DNA of 64,000 bases from Symsagittifera roscoffensis (Eukaryota > Xenacoelomorpha > Acoela > Convolutidae), in contig NC_087062.1 in assembly GCF_963678635.1 (NCBI RefSeq), positions 14,244,670 through 14,308,669 of the forward strand, read 5' to 3'. The position numbers and the translations under genes are program-made. Positions 12,225 through 23,000 of this stretch are shown piece after piece; within the stretch, counting starts at the first letter, position 1; the number at the start of each line of letters is the position of its first letter. The notes under the pieces were generated by a model. The model worked only from the letters and a program-made list of their open reading frames with translations, was not told where the DNA came from and did not search any database.

Positions 12225-15200
12225 TTATCTTTTAGAGATGCTCATCGACTGCATTAATTTCAAAGCCTCCAGAGCTGTTGTTCTATCCTCGTCAACTTTT
12301 TCGGCAACAGAATTTGAAATGGGGGATAGCGAATCTTGGAAGGCTGGATTCGATTTTTCGATACACTCAAATGTATTCCGTGTTGCAGTATTTCCTGGCG
12401 ACATCATGCGAGCTGAAGTTTTCTTCTCAGGAGATGTCCTGGTCTTCTCATGGCTTTCTAACGTGTTCTGAGGTGTCTCGGAGGTGATCCCAGGGGATAA
12501 AGTAGTTTTCTCAGATGTTGAGTTTGAGTTCCAAAAAGATTCTGAAGTGCTGCTCCGAGAATTTGCAGTTCTTCTAGGAGATGCTGAGGTATTGACGACT
12601 ATTTTAGAAGGCATGCCTAAAAAAGATGAACAACACTTGAGACATTACATGGCAGCACTATGCATCGTTCTTTTGAATAAATCAAAAAAGAACTTTCATT
12701 ATTTTAAACGTTCAAATCAGAAAAAGCCCATAAACATAAACAGAGAAAACAGTCCGACCATTAATATTTTCAAAGAAAAAATGGTCCATTTATATATAAC
12801 CGGGCTCCGAGTCGGAATCGAATATTGAAATTAAAAATAAAATTGAAAAATTAAAATTCTTTACATGATCGAACATCATTACTTCTCGATCACTATTTTC
12901 CAGGCCTCTTCGTCACGAAGTGCTTATAAAATATAAGAGAAGATGTTTAACGGAAAAAAGACTGATTGCCTATAACAAGTTTAACAACGATTGCCAGTTG
13001 CTGTGCAAGTAAAACATAAAGTTCCGACCACAATAATAACACAGCGGAGAAGCAGAGCTTCCCATCACTTCCGATACAACACGCACAAAAAACATTATAT
13101 TGAAAATTTTCATAGTCTACCAAAAATAAAAATTTCGTAATTCTCGATAAAAGATTTCAGACATTTGAGTATTAAATTAGCATAAAACGTAACTTACGAA
13201 GAAAAAAACAGACCGACAATATTTGAGCAGACACAAGTCAAGCCGAAAAAAATGGTTTAAATTTCCAAAGTCCACCTGAAACTACATTGAAGATCAGTGA
13301 AAATTGCTTACAAAACAGGATGAAAATTCAATGAAAGTTGCTTACAGAACAGGAAAAATCCGTGATAAGGCAACTAAACTGACAAACTTCTAGCAGACAC
13401 AAGTTGAGCCAAAAAAAATAACCCTACAAAAAATTCGAAAACAGAGGCGAAAATGGGCTTCCCACCACTTGCGATTCAACTATATCTATCAAAATGAATG
13501 AACATAGTTCTGAAAAAACAGGCCCAAACAATAGAATTAAAAATCAGCATCAGAACAAAATTAACCAGGCGGCGACAAAGCAGAAAATATCTGAGCCCAA
13601 CTCTTCCAGCCGAAATTTTTTAAAACTCATAACTAATTCAAAATATTAACGTTCTGCTTCCTCTCATAAAACATCAAACTACGCAAAAAATGGCTAGTAC
13701 ACCCATATAAAAAAAGCCGAAACCTATAAAGCCAGAAAAAATCAACAACCGAGTGGTAGAAAAACAACTAACTTAAACAAAGCGGAGAAGAGCTTCAAAA
13801 ATGTGTTTCTCTTGAAACGATGCAAAAGACTAAATCGTTAAGGATAGTCTGATTATATTGGGTCGAATAAAGTTTAAAAGCAAAAAAAAAGATATACGAA
13901 GTAAAGGTTAAAAAAATTGCAAATTGCAGAAATCAACCAAAAAGTAAAAGCAGCATTGAAGAAAAAATCCGCAGCAGAAAAACGATTCCAAAATGTGGTA
14001 AATAAGCCGAAAAAAGTCGACAATTTTCGTTGAAACAGAATATGTTCCATTTGAACAAAAAACAGTTCAGATTCAACCCCAGGACCTTAGCGTCTAGGCA
14101 TATTCGTTTTCTCCGGGCTAAGTGAGCCGCTAACGCTAGGAAATTTGAATTAATTATGAAGCAAGTCACTACTAGAGATGAATCCAGAAGTCCAGATGAG
14201 ATGAGTCCTGTGAACAAAGTTATTTACGGGAAAAAAGAAGTCTAGTACCCAATTGCAATACCCTTGAAAGTCCCCCTGAAACTACAATGAACAACAAATG
14301 CACTTGCAACTTCAACGAAAGTAGCTTACAGCACAAGCAAAATCCTTGATGAGGCAATTCCGCCAAAAAAATGAACAGAAGCGAAAGTGCGACTATCTTT
14401 TTTATCATAAAAAAAAGATATTTCAATAGCATATATACTGAAAAAGAAACAAGTTCAGTCCGGCACTCAAACCCGAGAACTTAAGATGCAAAGCGCACGG
14501 CGTTACCTCTAGGTGAAAAGAGAACGAACATGGAAGTTATTTCAGTTCAACGATAATGCAACTAATATTTGTATGCAAAGTTGTTACTTAGACTTATGGA
14601 AGAAGTCTAGTTACCGGTTACAAGACACTTGCTCTCGCCAGTGTAAAAATCAAGGTAGTCTTCTATAATTTAGCTATTATCGTTTTCTAGCAAGTTAGAG
14701 TTCACTTTTAGATTGACAACTCGCTTCGAAGTAAGAGCGACAAAATGGACCCAATGAATAAGAAAAAATTCATGCCCTATATTTACACTTAAAATATTGA
14801 TTACAACCCAAAAAATCAACTGACCTCGACCGAACGATGGCCTTGCCTGAGGAAGAGATTGACAATTGTCTTCCGCTGGAAAATCATTTTTCTTCATTTT
14901 CTCATCAATTGCTTCAGTAAGAGCACTAAATAACTCATATTCAGGCGATGAGCGTCTTGGTGTGATTTCTAGGCCCCGTTTGAACCTGTTCCGCTCGATT
15001 TTCTTCTTTTCCCACCTCAGAGAGTCTTTACTGAAGGAACACAATGAAGCACTGCTGATACTTTGCCCACCATACGACTGACCTGCCTCTGACACGGAAG
15101 AGGGCCATTTGTTTGGTGACAAAGTAATTAGTTCGCTCTCGTTCTAAGCATCATATGAAAAGGGATGTTAGTTAATCCATTTCATCCTTAAAAGCCGGTT

Positions 15201-15745
15201 TAACTTAGTTTGCTACATTCTACACAAATCCTTGCAATGGAAACTGACGTTCACGAAACTGGACATAAGCGAAATTGCTTTTATCACTCAACCAACAAAA
15301 ATTGAACAACTTAATCAAGATGACATAACTTACATGTTAACACGGCTCATGACTACGTGTAATTACTCGATTCTCATAGGTTATAAACTTTAACTCAACT
15401 GATCACAGATCCAACTGATGTGAACCATTCATACCAAGTTGACGTCGTTTCTTTATCTCCGACAACTAATCCGATTTTCGGGATGAGGATACTGCCCTAC
15501 TCTTATTTCATTAAATATTCCTAACTAACTTCGTCATTTGCTTCCATTTCGTTCACACGCACCCCACGCTGTTCATCTTTTCGCTCTCTCTCATCTTTGA
15601 GAGAATACGCATAAGTCTGGGAATTCTCAATACACGCAGCTCGACCTCTGAAGTTTCTGCGACATTTTAACTCGTGATAAGGAAGACGCTGGGCAATAAC
15701 CCTGTGGTTTGGATCGTACGGGCATTGAACAAGTTGATTAGACAT
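12225..15745 (-). CDS. CHHC zinc-finger protein, GTSF1-like (three coding exons)
   Basis: CHHC fingers bind RNA, and GTSF1/Asterix proteins assist Piwi in transposon silencing. Exons 15745-15530, 15143-14825 and 12616-12225 join in phases 0 and 1. Donors are GTTAGT (15529) and GTCAGT (14824), and acceptors are GCTTAG and TTTTTTAG. The result is 927 nt, or 308 residues. The finger lies near residues 8-28 (CPYDPNHRVIAQRLPYHELK then C), followed by CRRNF, closer to GTSF1 than to the U11-48K or TRM13 fingers. I do not see a second CHHC finger, which GTSF1 normally has. The middle exon contains isolated tryptophans (NKWPSS, LRWEKKK) that could serve Piwi contact. The last exon is Ser/Thr-rich with SPEK/SPG-type sites and ends ALKLMQSMSISKR. 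It is longer than typical GTSF1 (about 170 residues). The finger is clear, but the GTSF1 assignment is inference. The 2.2-kb second intron carries SINE-like copies. Confidence 0.7.
14066..14133 (-). repeat. tRNA-derived SINE-like head
   Basis: On the minus strand an A-box-like TAGCCCGGAG is followed about 42 bases later by a B-box-like GGGGTTGAATCTG, the spacing of a tRNA promoter. No tRNA cloverleaf closes, so this is not a functional tRNA gene. The text after the B box (TGAACTG then a T-rich run) is shared with the copy at 14455-14515. It lies in intron 2 of the GTSF1-like gene. Confidence 0.4.
14214..14275. repeat. Dispersed SINE-like repeat copy
   Basis: Contains TTTACGGGAAAAAAGAAGTC followed by TAGTACCCAATTGCAATACC, the clearest copy of the shared core. 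It sits about 80 bases upstream, on the minus strand, of the tRNA-like head at 14066-14133, and the same order recurs at 14577 and 14455. The following text (14267-14350) is related to 13267-13400, including CCTGAAACTACA and GAAAGTnGCTTACAG. Confidence 0.45.
14455..14515 (-). repeat. tRNA-derived SINE-like head, second copy
   Basis: On the minus strand, TAGAGGTAACGCCGTGCGC followed by TCTCGGGTTTGAGTGCCGG reads like the D-arm to T-arm part of a tRNA with a good B box (GGGTTTGAGTGCC). The anticodon region is unpaired and there is no 3' acceptor match. It shares its 3' continuation and orientation with 14066-14133. Confidence 0.45.
14577..14650. repeat. Dispersed SINE-like repeat copy
   Basis: GAAGAAGTCTAGTTACCGGT followed by TACAAGACACTTGC matches the shared core of the family, partly rearranged. 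It lies next to the second tRNA-like head, within intron 2 of the GTSF1-like gene. Confidence 0.4.
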
Positions 15746-16127
15746 ATGACTGGTTCTAGAAAAACGGACATGAACTAAAATATCTTTATACGGTCAAGAA
15801 GTTTGCCATTTCAATCACTCTGAAAATATTCCAAAAACAAATGACGCGGCGGTTAAATGTATGCGGAGAAGTGTCACCGTGTACAAGAACTCCTAGAATT
15901 AGTTCTATCTGGTTTTTCATTTTTTTAATCGCCATTCGTATACCAGCAAACTTTAAACCGTAATTCGGCACCTACAAATAAGTTGGGGGTTTAAGATCTA
16001 GCCGGTATCGCATTAGCAGCTATATAATTGAATGAACTAAAAAGACATTCAATTAACACAAAAAACATCAGACATAAAAAATTAACATCAGATATCAAAA
16101 CTGAGCATAATATATTCTCAAAAAAAA
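15746..16127. other. Spacer between SmD3 and the GTSF1-like gene
   Basis: Contains the 5' flank of the GTSF1-like gene and the downstream side of the SmD3 3' region. A 61-codon open frame (15971-15786, minus) has no domain signature. I see no further gene. Confidence 0.4.
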
Positions 16128-16240
16128 AACCTCGATGATTAGAGTCTAAAAACAAATCCTGTGACAACAAAGTCTGTTTTTCTTTACGCTAGGAAGTTAA
16201 ATTTAAAAGGCAAGCTCAATTTGGTGGAATCATCGAGGTT
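16128..16240 (-). repeat. Perfect 13-bp inverted repeat in the SmD3 3' flank
   Basis: AACCTCGATGATT (16128-16140) is the exact reverse complement of AATCATCGAGGTT (16228-16240), separated by 87 bases. Located 80-190 bases past the SmD3 stop, it would form a stem in the transcript if the 3' UTR extends that far. An A-run abuts the outer arm. It could be a regulatory hairpin or the ends of a tiny inserted element. Confidence 0.45.
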
Positions 16241-16321
16241 TAGTAACAGGTAAATCTCCAGTAAAACAGAACAATTTTCTCAAAGCTGACAAAGGTTATC
16301 AGATGTTTGCACTTGAATGGC

Positions 16322-16744
16322 TCAGTAGCCCCCTCTTCCAGGTCCACCCCGTCCACTTCCAGGGGGACCTCCGCGTCCACCGCCCATGCCTCTTCCTCGA
16401 CCACGACCAGCAGCCGCTTGAGCTCTAAGAATTCCTGACTTTCCTCTTCCAGTTCCCATGCCAACACCCTTCTGACCTCCACGCTGCATTGTTTTAAACA
16501 TCGGCGCATTTTTAAGCATATCAGGTAGAATAAAGAAGCGGACTTTTGATCCTCTGATAAAAATATGTTCTAGTTGAGCAGTCCGTCCATTTCTGTAAGT
16601 AACGTGAACTTGCGACATTTGGCAGTTCATATTATCTTCTGCTTCTAGAAGTTTTCCTCTGTAAACTTCACCTGTGGCCGTCTCTATTGTAATCACATGA
16701 CCTTCAGCCTCGTGGAGAATTTTAATGGGAACACCGATCGACAT
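16322..16744 (-). CDS. SNRPD3: Small nuclear ribonucleoprotein Sm-D3
   Basis: One of the seven Sm proteins that form the heptameric ring on the Sm site of U1, U2, U4 and U5 snRNAs. SmD3 pairs with SmB in the cytoplasm before nuclear import. The whole 140-residue protein is in one exon. It opens [20 protein letters not shown], contains the Sm1 motif with EDNMNCQMS (about residues 36-44), and has Sm2 as [15 protein letters not shown] (about 64-78). It ends in an RG/GRG-rich tail (residues 110-140), the expected site of symmetric arginine dimethylation. Length is slightly above the usual 119-126 because of the longer Gly/Arg tail. The start is fixed by conservation. A TTTCCAG acceptor about 22 bases upstream of the ATG and a GTAAGC donor near 16960 suggest a spliced 5' leader. 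This assignment is secure. Confidence 0.97.
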   Translation of the reverse strand: MSIGVPIKILHEAEGHVITIETATGEVYRGKLLEAEDNMNCQMSQVHVTYRNGRTAQLEHIFIRGSKVRFFILPDMLKNAPMFKTMQRGGQKGVGMGTGRGKSGILRAQAAAGRGRGRGMGGGRGGPPGSGRGGPGRGGY

Positions 16745-17358
16745 ACCTCTTAAAAATGCTCAATTCTGGAAATTTCGGGATAAAAATGATTAACGGGCTT
16801 CATAACTATAAAAACGCAATGATCAGCGCTTGATAAAAGTTAATAAATAGAAAAACTTGGCCGACATTATTTCGGCAAACTAAACTCGAGTACCTGGAAA
16901 AAAAACAACTTTCTTTTGAACAGTTATTAAACATATCGAGGCCAAGAAGAGCTTACCACCAAGGCGATAAGCACATTGTTGTGTTTAACAAAGAGCAATT
17001 ATGAAAAACAGATTTTATCCAATGGAGTATTTTCCATAATATATGCGTAATACAAAGCACAGATTGGCCACGGAAAGAAAAACAAGAAATATGCAGCCCT
17101 GGAAACGAATGGAGAAAATGGTACTACTATGACAGAGTGGCAACTTGAAATATTTCGCGGTATATTTTGAAACAATTTTTATGTTTTATTCGTAAAACCT
17201 CCCCCCACACCATTTTAAGGTGGAAAATCCAAAAATGTCAAAATTGAGTTTTCATGACAAATAAAGTTAACCTAAATTTTAAAGCGTAATATTAGTTGAA
17301 GCGTGCATATTTCTTGATATAAACACTGTAATTACACTTTTTATTAAAAGTTTCTGAA
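16745..17358. other. SmD3 upstream region and insertion flank
   Basis: Holds the presumed SmD3 promoter and a possible 5' untranslated exon (a GTGGTAAGC donor around 16960 on the minus strand). The right edge is the insertion point of the giant LTR element. The three bases GAA precede the LTR (17356-17358) and also follow the other LTR (41906-41908). No other gene is seen. Confidence 0.4.
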
Positions 17359-18279
17359 TGTAACATTCGCCCGGAAGATACATATCGACGGATAACAAAA
17401 CTAAGTCTTAAGACGACTGGCTAGCGCCTAAACAGAGCTTTGTATGCTTTTCACCGTCTCTACCAAGCCAGTACTTTTCGGTGGTCCTTCTAACATCGGG
17501 TCGACAAAAACGTTACTGTTCTCCGGCTTCGACCAGAACGCTCAAATTAACTTAATTACATGCAAATAGTGAGCTCATGGCTGGGTCTCAGTATCCCCAG
17601 ACCACGAGGTCACTCCTAAAAACAGGGTTACTACTTGTTATATTACTATTGTTTTTGTTCAGTAGATAAAAATCATCATCTCCATCGAAGATGGATCAAC
17701 CCTTTCCCCCAACTCCTAGCACCTCATCCTTGTCAAAACTAATCCAAATATCAATGAAAAACTTGAATTAATCAAATATGCTAAAAGGATGCTAAAAGTT
17801 CACACGAGTCAATAAAAGTTTTCCGTCCCGAGACCCTTCCGGATTCTTGAATCCGGTGAATCAAGCCCGTTGATCTCGATTTCTTCCCAATCCGGAAGGC
17901 TGATTTCTTACCCTTCACCGTTGTTCGCAACGGCCTTGCAACTATTGTAGCAGCACAATAGTTGCAACTCGGAACGTTTTCTGCAATCTGCTGCTGTTTT
18001 TCTTATCACGATTGTCGTTGCTATCGTCCGCGCAACTAATGTTGTTGTGTTTTTTCTCTAGTTTTTTGTTAAAATGGCCGTTTCAGCATTTCTCAGAAAT
18101 GTGACGTCATCATTCGAATTTTTGAAATTTTAAAATACTAGAATATTCCAGCCCTCACCGTTTGGCTAAACGTTCCAAAAACGCCCTTAGTTCTTAAAAA
18201 CCACCAATCCGGAAGGCTTACTGCTAAAATTCCGAATTCTGCAGAGATTGCATTTTGGCCATTCTGGTCGAATGTCACA
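17359..18279 (-). repeat. Long terminal repeat, 3' copy (921 bp)
   Basis: Begins TGTAACATTCGCCCGGAAGA and ends GGTCGAATGTCACA on the plus strand. It matches 41215-41905 nearly base for base except for 222 extra bases at 17517-17738 and a small diverged patch after them. It contains one ACCCTTCCGGATT motif and two inverted AATCCGGAAGG motifs, the same family as the leader array. The element's 3' end lies at the left because it is coded on the minus strand. Confidence 0.93.
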
Positions 18280-18292
18280 TACTCCCCGGACA
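18280..18292 (-). promoter_or_regulatory. Polypurine tract candidate for plus-strand priming
   Basis: Immediately inside the 3' LTR the minus strand reads TGTCCGGGGAGTA and then the LTR start TGTGACATTC. The purine-rich GGGGAGTA abutting the LTR is where plus-strand DNA synthesis should start. The same TGTCCGGGGAG string recurs at 29029-29039, 31512-31522, 31578-31588 and 31644-31654. Confidence 0.6.
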
Positions 18293-19210
18293 GTCCGGTC
18301 AATGTCCTCATTGAATCGCGCAATGTTCGTAAAATGGTTACAGTGTCATCGAACAGAATTTACAAAATGCACGAAATTACTTTTATCCACGTCACATCGA
18401 CTCACTGCAGAATATAAATGGCATCATACTACATCACTTTCATTAATCTGCACATTAAGGATATGACTTAAGATAAAACATATTTTCTGACTTCCATTGT
18501 CAATGTCCCGATTAAAACTTTTTTTCTTAGATTTAAAAGATGTTGGCTTGCAGGACAGTCCTGCCAACCAACAAGCTAAAATTATCCTACTATGCTCCCT
18601 CCCTTCGGAAATCTTGCTTGTTTATTGTCCTGAATATTAAAACTAAGAAACTTTGTGGTTAGAAAGAACAATGCAACAACCTCCCTCCTCAAGAAGTTAC
18701 TCAAGTTTTTCATGTCACCACAAAGTGATCAGTCTTCCTAAGTGATTAAAAACAATCATGCAGGCTGGAATATTTAAATATACTCTTCCCTTAAGCCTTT
18801 CTAAATAAATAATAAGTGAGTGTCTCTAAAGCCACTTCAACTAAAATCAAAATGCAAATTTGTAAATGCAACAATTTCAAAACTCAACAAAATGTTTCAG
18901 TTTTCAATTACAACTTGGTTGCTTGGTTTCTCACTTGAGTTTTTCACACACATAAAACAATTCTGAGTTTTAAGTTTTCTTCATCACTCCTTTGTTCTCC
19001 TCTTTTTTCGTCGTTTAGAAGTTCTAAAACTTCTAAATTCTTCTAATTCTCTTTCTTGTTGCCTCTTGTTTTCTCGACCATTCATCAATGTTCCATTTCT
19101 TCCTCCTGTGATACTGACTCCGCACTTTCGGTTTCCGTGTCTTGTAGCACATCATTGGCTATCCTGATGCTGTTGGAAGCCGTCCTCCAACACTTCTGCT
19201 CTTCTACCCT
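18293..19210 (-). other. 3' untranslated stretch of the giant element
   Basis: About 920 bases of AT-rich DNA between the last ORF and the polypurine tract, with no conserved frame. It is poorer in GC than the adjacent coding part and shows no terminal repeat or inserted element that I can recognise. Confidence 0.5.
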
Positions 19211-20095
19211 CTATTTACAGCAAGGTAGGGGATCCACGTTGGATTCTCTATTTCTGCAGAAACTGTTGTGGAGACACAACGTCACGTTTCTCTCCAAATC
19301 TTCTTTCAGCATCTCTGCCTTCTCATTTCCACTACGCTCACTCGTTCTGGAAATTCTTTTCACGGCGGTGGTCACTGCATTCCGATGAGTCACGAGAGCC
19401 CGCTTGAAAGCTCCTGCCCCAATGTCTAGCTGATATTCACTGTACATCCTGCCGTGCTTCGACATATGCTTTTTCGCATACTCGTACAACCATGCAGTCA
19501 TGTTGGCTCTGAACCATGGCATCAATCGTTTTCTCGCCCATATCTTCTTCACTTCCATCGGAATGTTTAGAACTTTGCACATTGTCTCAAAAAGATCTAA
19601 ATCTTTTAGACAATCTAATTTCCGCAATTGTTCTCTAGTCGGCGCCTCCTGTCTATTATTTTCTCTCACATGAGCTTCCAGCCATCGTATCGCCATCATA
19701 AATCCCACTATCACTATTGTTACGGGCTGTGATGAATCTGGTAAACCCATGGAGAGCAGCTCTCCAGAGTCCCAGATCAACATCAGATTACTACGCTTGG
19801 GATACCACCAGGTCTGCAGCAAGCAGTGGCAAGGAAACTCGTCATGCGTCAACATGATGCTCCTCCAATTACGTTTTCCCGAAGCTTCCAGCAATGGTTC
19901 CACTTCCATCATCACTCGGTGGATTTCATCATTCTCATCTACTGCATTGTAATCTGTGACAGTTGATCCTCTCTGTTTCTGTTTCTCAAAGTCACTGAAG
20001 TTCCCGCTCACATATCCCATGAACTTCTTTCCTAGTATTGACTCCAACTCTTCTTTGGTTATCTCTGGAATTGCTGAGAACATCTTACATAGTAA
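19211..20095 (-). CDS. Element ORF, last segment of the 3' frame (about 294 codons)
   Basis: Follows the TAG at 20098-20096 in the same reading frame, so it may be the C-terminal part of the long protein reached by stop readthrough. It may instead start independently at the ATG at 20083 (MFSAIPEITKEELES). The sequence is mixed alpha-helical in appearance, with Trp-rich patches (QTWWYPKRS, IWARKRLMPWF) and basic C-terminal runs. No signal peptide or membrane segment is evident, and I do not recognise a domain. It ends at TAA 19211, some 930 bases from the LTR. Codon composition matches the rest of the element. Confidence 0.6.
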   Translation of the reverse strand, partial: LLCKMFSAIPEITKEELESILGKKFMGYVSGNFSDFEKQKQRGSTVTDYNAVDENDEIHRVMMEVEPLLEASGKRNWRSIMLTHDEFPCHCLLQTWWYPKRSNLMLIWDSGELLSMGLPDSSQPVTIVIVGFMMAIRWLEAHVRENNRQEAPTREQLRKLDCLKDLDLFETMCKVLNIPMEVKKIWARKRLMPWFRANMTAWLYEYAKKHMSKHGRMYSEYQLDIGAGAFKRALVTHRNAVTTAVKRISRTSERSGNEKAEMLKEDLERNVTLCLHNSFCRNRESNVDPLPCCK

Positions 20096-23000
20096 CTAGT
20101 AAGACTTTTCAGACATTCTCGCCAATCTCACACACTTCGGCACTGAGAAGGCTTGATCCACGATCGTTCTTGTACTTTTCACGTCCACAGCCACGAAATG
20201 CACAGGATATCTGCTCTTGCACATTGGAGCCAACGTTGAGCCCACCAAATATCGTGCTCCTGATGGTCTACAGTAAGTTTCGCTGTGTTTGATGTTCATC
20301 TCCGTTTCGATTGCTTCCCTCCATTTTCCTAGATATTTCTGCTCAGTCTGCAGAACTCCTGGGAATACTTCTACGCTGATGGATGTGACCATCTCATGTT
20401 TCTGTTCTAGATTCAATAGTGACTCTAAAGAACCAAACATGCTGTAGAATCCTAGTGCAGTCACTAGATTCACATCGGTTCCTCCATGGCAATCTGCTAT
20501 CAGTTCCGTCTCCGTTCTTGCTTTCATCACCACATTTCCAAACAATACTGTCAATTGCTTGTGTTGTTTATCCAGGGTTTTCACACAGTCTGGACCTCCA
20601 CAAACATGACCCTCTAGTCCACAGACTTCCGCCAGACAGCTACCAGGCTTGACCCAGTCTTCTGGTCCCCAGCCAGGCAACTCTACTTTATCTTCTCCGT
20701 TGCTCTTAGAGGCCGTTATCATCACATTATATATGATGTTGAGGTCACGCAGGTTACAGTCTGCATTCAGTTCCCTCTGTACGTCTTGTGTCGCCCGTAA
20801 TATTGAGTCAGCGTTGGGACTAGGACACCATGATGGCCTCATCAATTCCCACACTGCCATCAAGCTCGTTCTCAGTAATTCATCTGAGAATCCCAACCCA
20901 AACTCCACTCTTTTGTCGGATTTTGGTACTGAAGGCGCAGTCACCTCTTCTTCCAAGACCAATCCCAATTTGGCCTGTGGATTGTTAACGCTCTTAATCG
21001 TTACAATTCTGGACGTCCAGAATCTTAGTAACACCGCCTGCTCATAATCAAAGAAGCAATCGCGTATGTCTTCACTCAGGAAAGGATTGTACGCTATTCC
21101 TATAATCCCGGATACGTAGCTATATGACTTCTTCTTGATCGGTCCACAATATTCACTGGATTTCGGCAATGCTCCCATAGATTCTTTAGTGAGTCTCAAC
21201 TCCTTGTTTGAGAATCTCCTGATCTCGTCTATCTTTTTCATGGGTTCCAATTCTTCAGGTTCTTTCATGTTCACCCTCATCGGTTTACTTTGCTGAATCT
21301 CCAGCATTGCTAGTAAGAACAAGGCTTTCGTTCGCTCATCGCCTTCCCTCAACATTTTAACACAAGTGTTTAATGCAGGTACTGAAATCTGCTCTATCAG
21401 GAATCGAATGAAACAGAGAGCGTCTCTCCGCTTCGCACACGCTACTGCTGCTCCCTCCTGGACTATCAGATCCCTCAGATTCGTCATAAGGAAAACCTTT
21501 TCTTCTTTTGATCTCTTTCTTTCTTCTGAATCATATTCTTCGCGAGTCAGTCCCATCATGCACCAGGCGAACCTGAGTTGTAACTCTGTCCTTACGTAAG
21601 GTACTGCCACGAGAGCATGTATTCTTGGCGTAGTCCTCATTTCTTCCTCGAAATACCTCAACACTACTGCTTTCCATGGAAGGCTCACTAACTGCTCGAT
21701 CGTTTCCGCCTCTACGTCAGACGACGCCAAAGTTCCATACGCCTTCTGCTTGAGGGTGGTGCCTTGCAACATCATTTCCAGATAACCCTCCATGGCTTTT
21801 TCGTCTTCCAGGGCCATTACATACCCTCTAGCCGAGTTTCGGTATTCCAACATCTCCATGTATCCACCGGTGGGTTCATCTATCGACACTGTCTCCGACA
21901 CGGTTAGTCGGTTGTATTCCACTGGTGTTAGTTGTCCTGCAACACTTCCCTTTCCATGATTCATGGGAGATGGCTTGAAGTCCCTCATTTTGCTCTCTCC
22001 ACATTGGCTGAGTATTTCCATTTCTAACGTTGCTCCAGTCAGAGTGCGGTCACTCCTTTTGGATTTATAACCGGTTGACTTTATCCCCGCCATGAGAATG
22101 GGTGGCACCATCGCTATATCGGTTAATATTCTATCTGTGCCAGACAATTGATAATCACCTTGCCCCAAATCCATGACTTCTTCGACTCGCTTCCTTTTCG
22201 CTGAGTTACCAGCTTTCATCGATATTTCTGAATCTACTTTCGTCTTTCCAATTCTCCTCGGCATCACTCTGCTACCTAACTTCATTTTCATCGCATTGAT
22301 TTTATCAATCACCATTTTCGATCGCATCGTTCCTCTCCTGGTCCTTGACAGGTACACCACCTCTCCATCGTCCTGCGGTGTCATCTTGATGGGAGAATTC
22401 GCTTCACTCTCATCAGTGGCTGAGTCGATCAATAACTCACTCAGTCTTCCTTCACACTCATCAAGCTTGTCAAGTACTTCTCTCATCAAGGGTTGATTGA
22501 GACCTGTTTTGAGAATGGACTGGGTCCCATAGCTCTGAATCACAGTCCAGACTTCTTCCATGAACGCCACTCTGTCCAGCTTACATCCCGTCCTACTCTC
22601 GTGGTCTCGGTGATGTACTTCCCATTCTTCTTCGGGCAGCGTTCCCAAGAAGGGTACTCTGGCTGAGGCCTCTATTCTTCTCCTCCGAGGTGATTCCATG
22701 AGGATTCTCTGGTCGTCATTTCTTGAATTGCCAGGAGAGCTGCTCTCCGGCAAATTCCGTTTCATTTCCTCAAAGGCTGACGGAGGCTCCAGTGTTGAGA
22801 TGCCTTCATCCGCTGGCTCAGTCGTTTCCAACGTGTCTGCATTGTTCTCAAGATCACTGAAGATATTGAAATCCAGGCTGGATGTTCCTCCTGTCGATGC
22901 GCTGTCGTCTTCCCCACCAGCTTGATCTTGTTGCATGGGTTCTTCCGTCTGACGGCTTCCACCCTGTCCGTCATCTCCTTCTGACTTATCCTTGTTCGAG

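Noticed and set aside
12278-12828. Plus-strand frames opposite the last exon of the GTSF1-like gene
   Set aside because: The minus-strand exon has a matching splice acceptor, phase and polyadenylation signal; the plus frames are its shadow.
14066-14515. Functional tRNA genes
   Set aside because: Only promoter-box and partial arm similarities are present; acceptor and anticodon stems do not pair.
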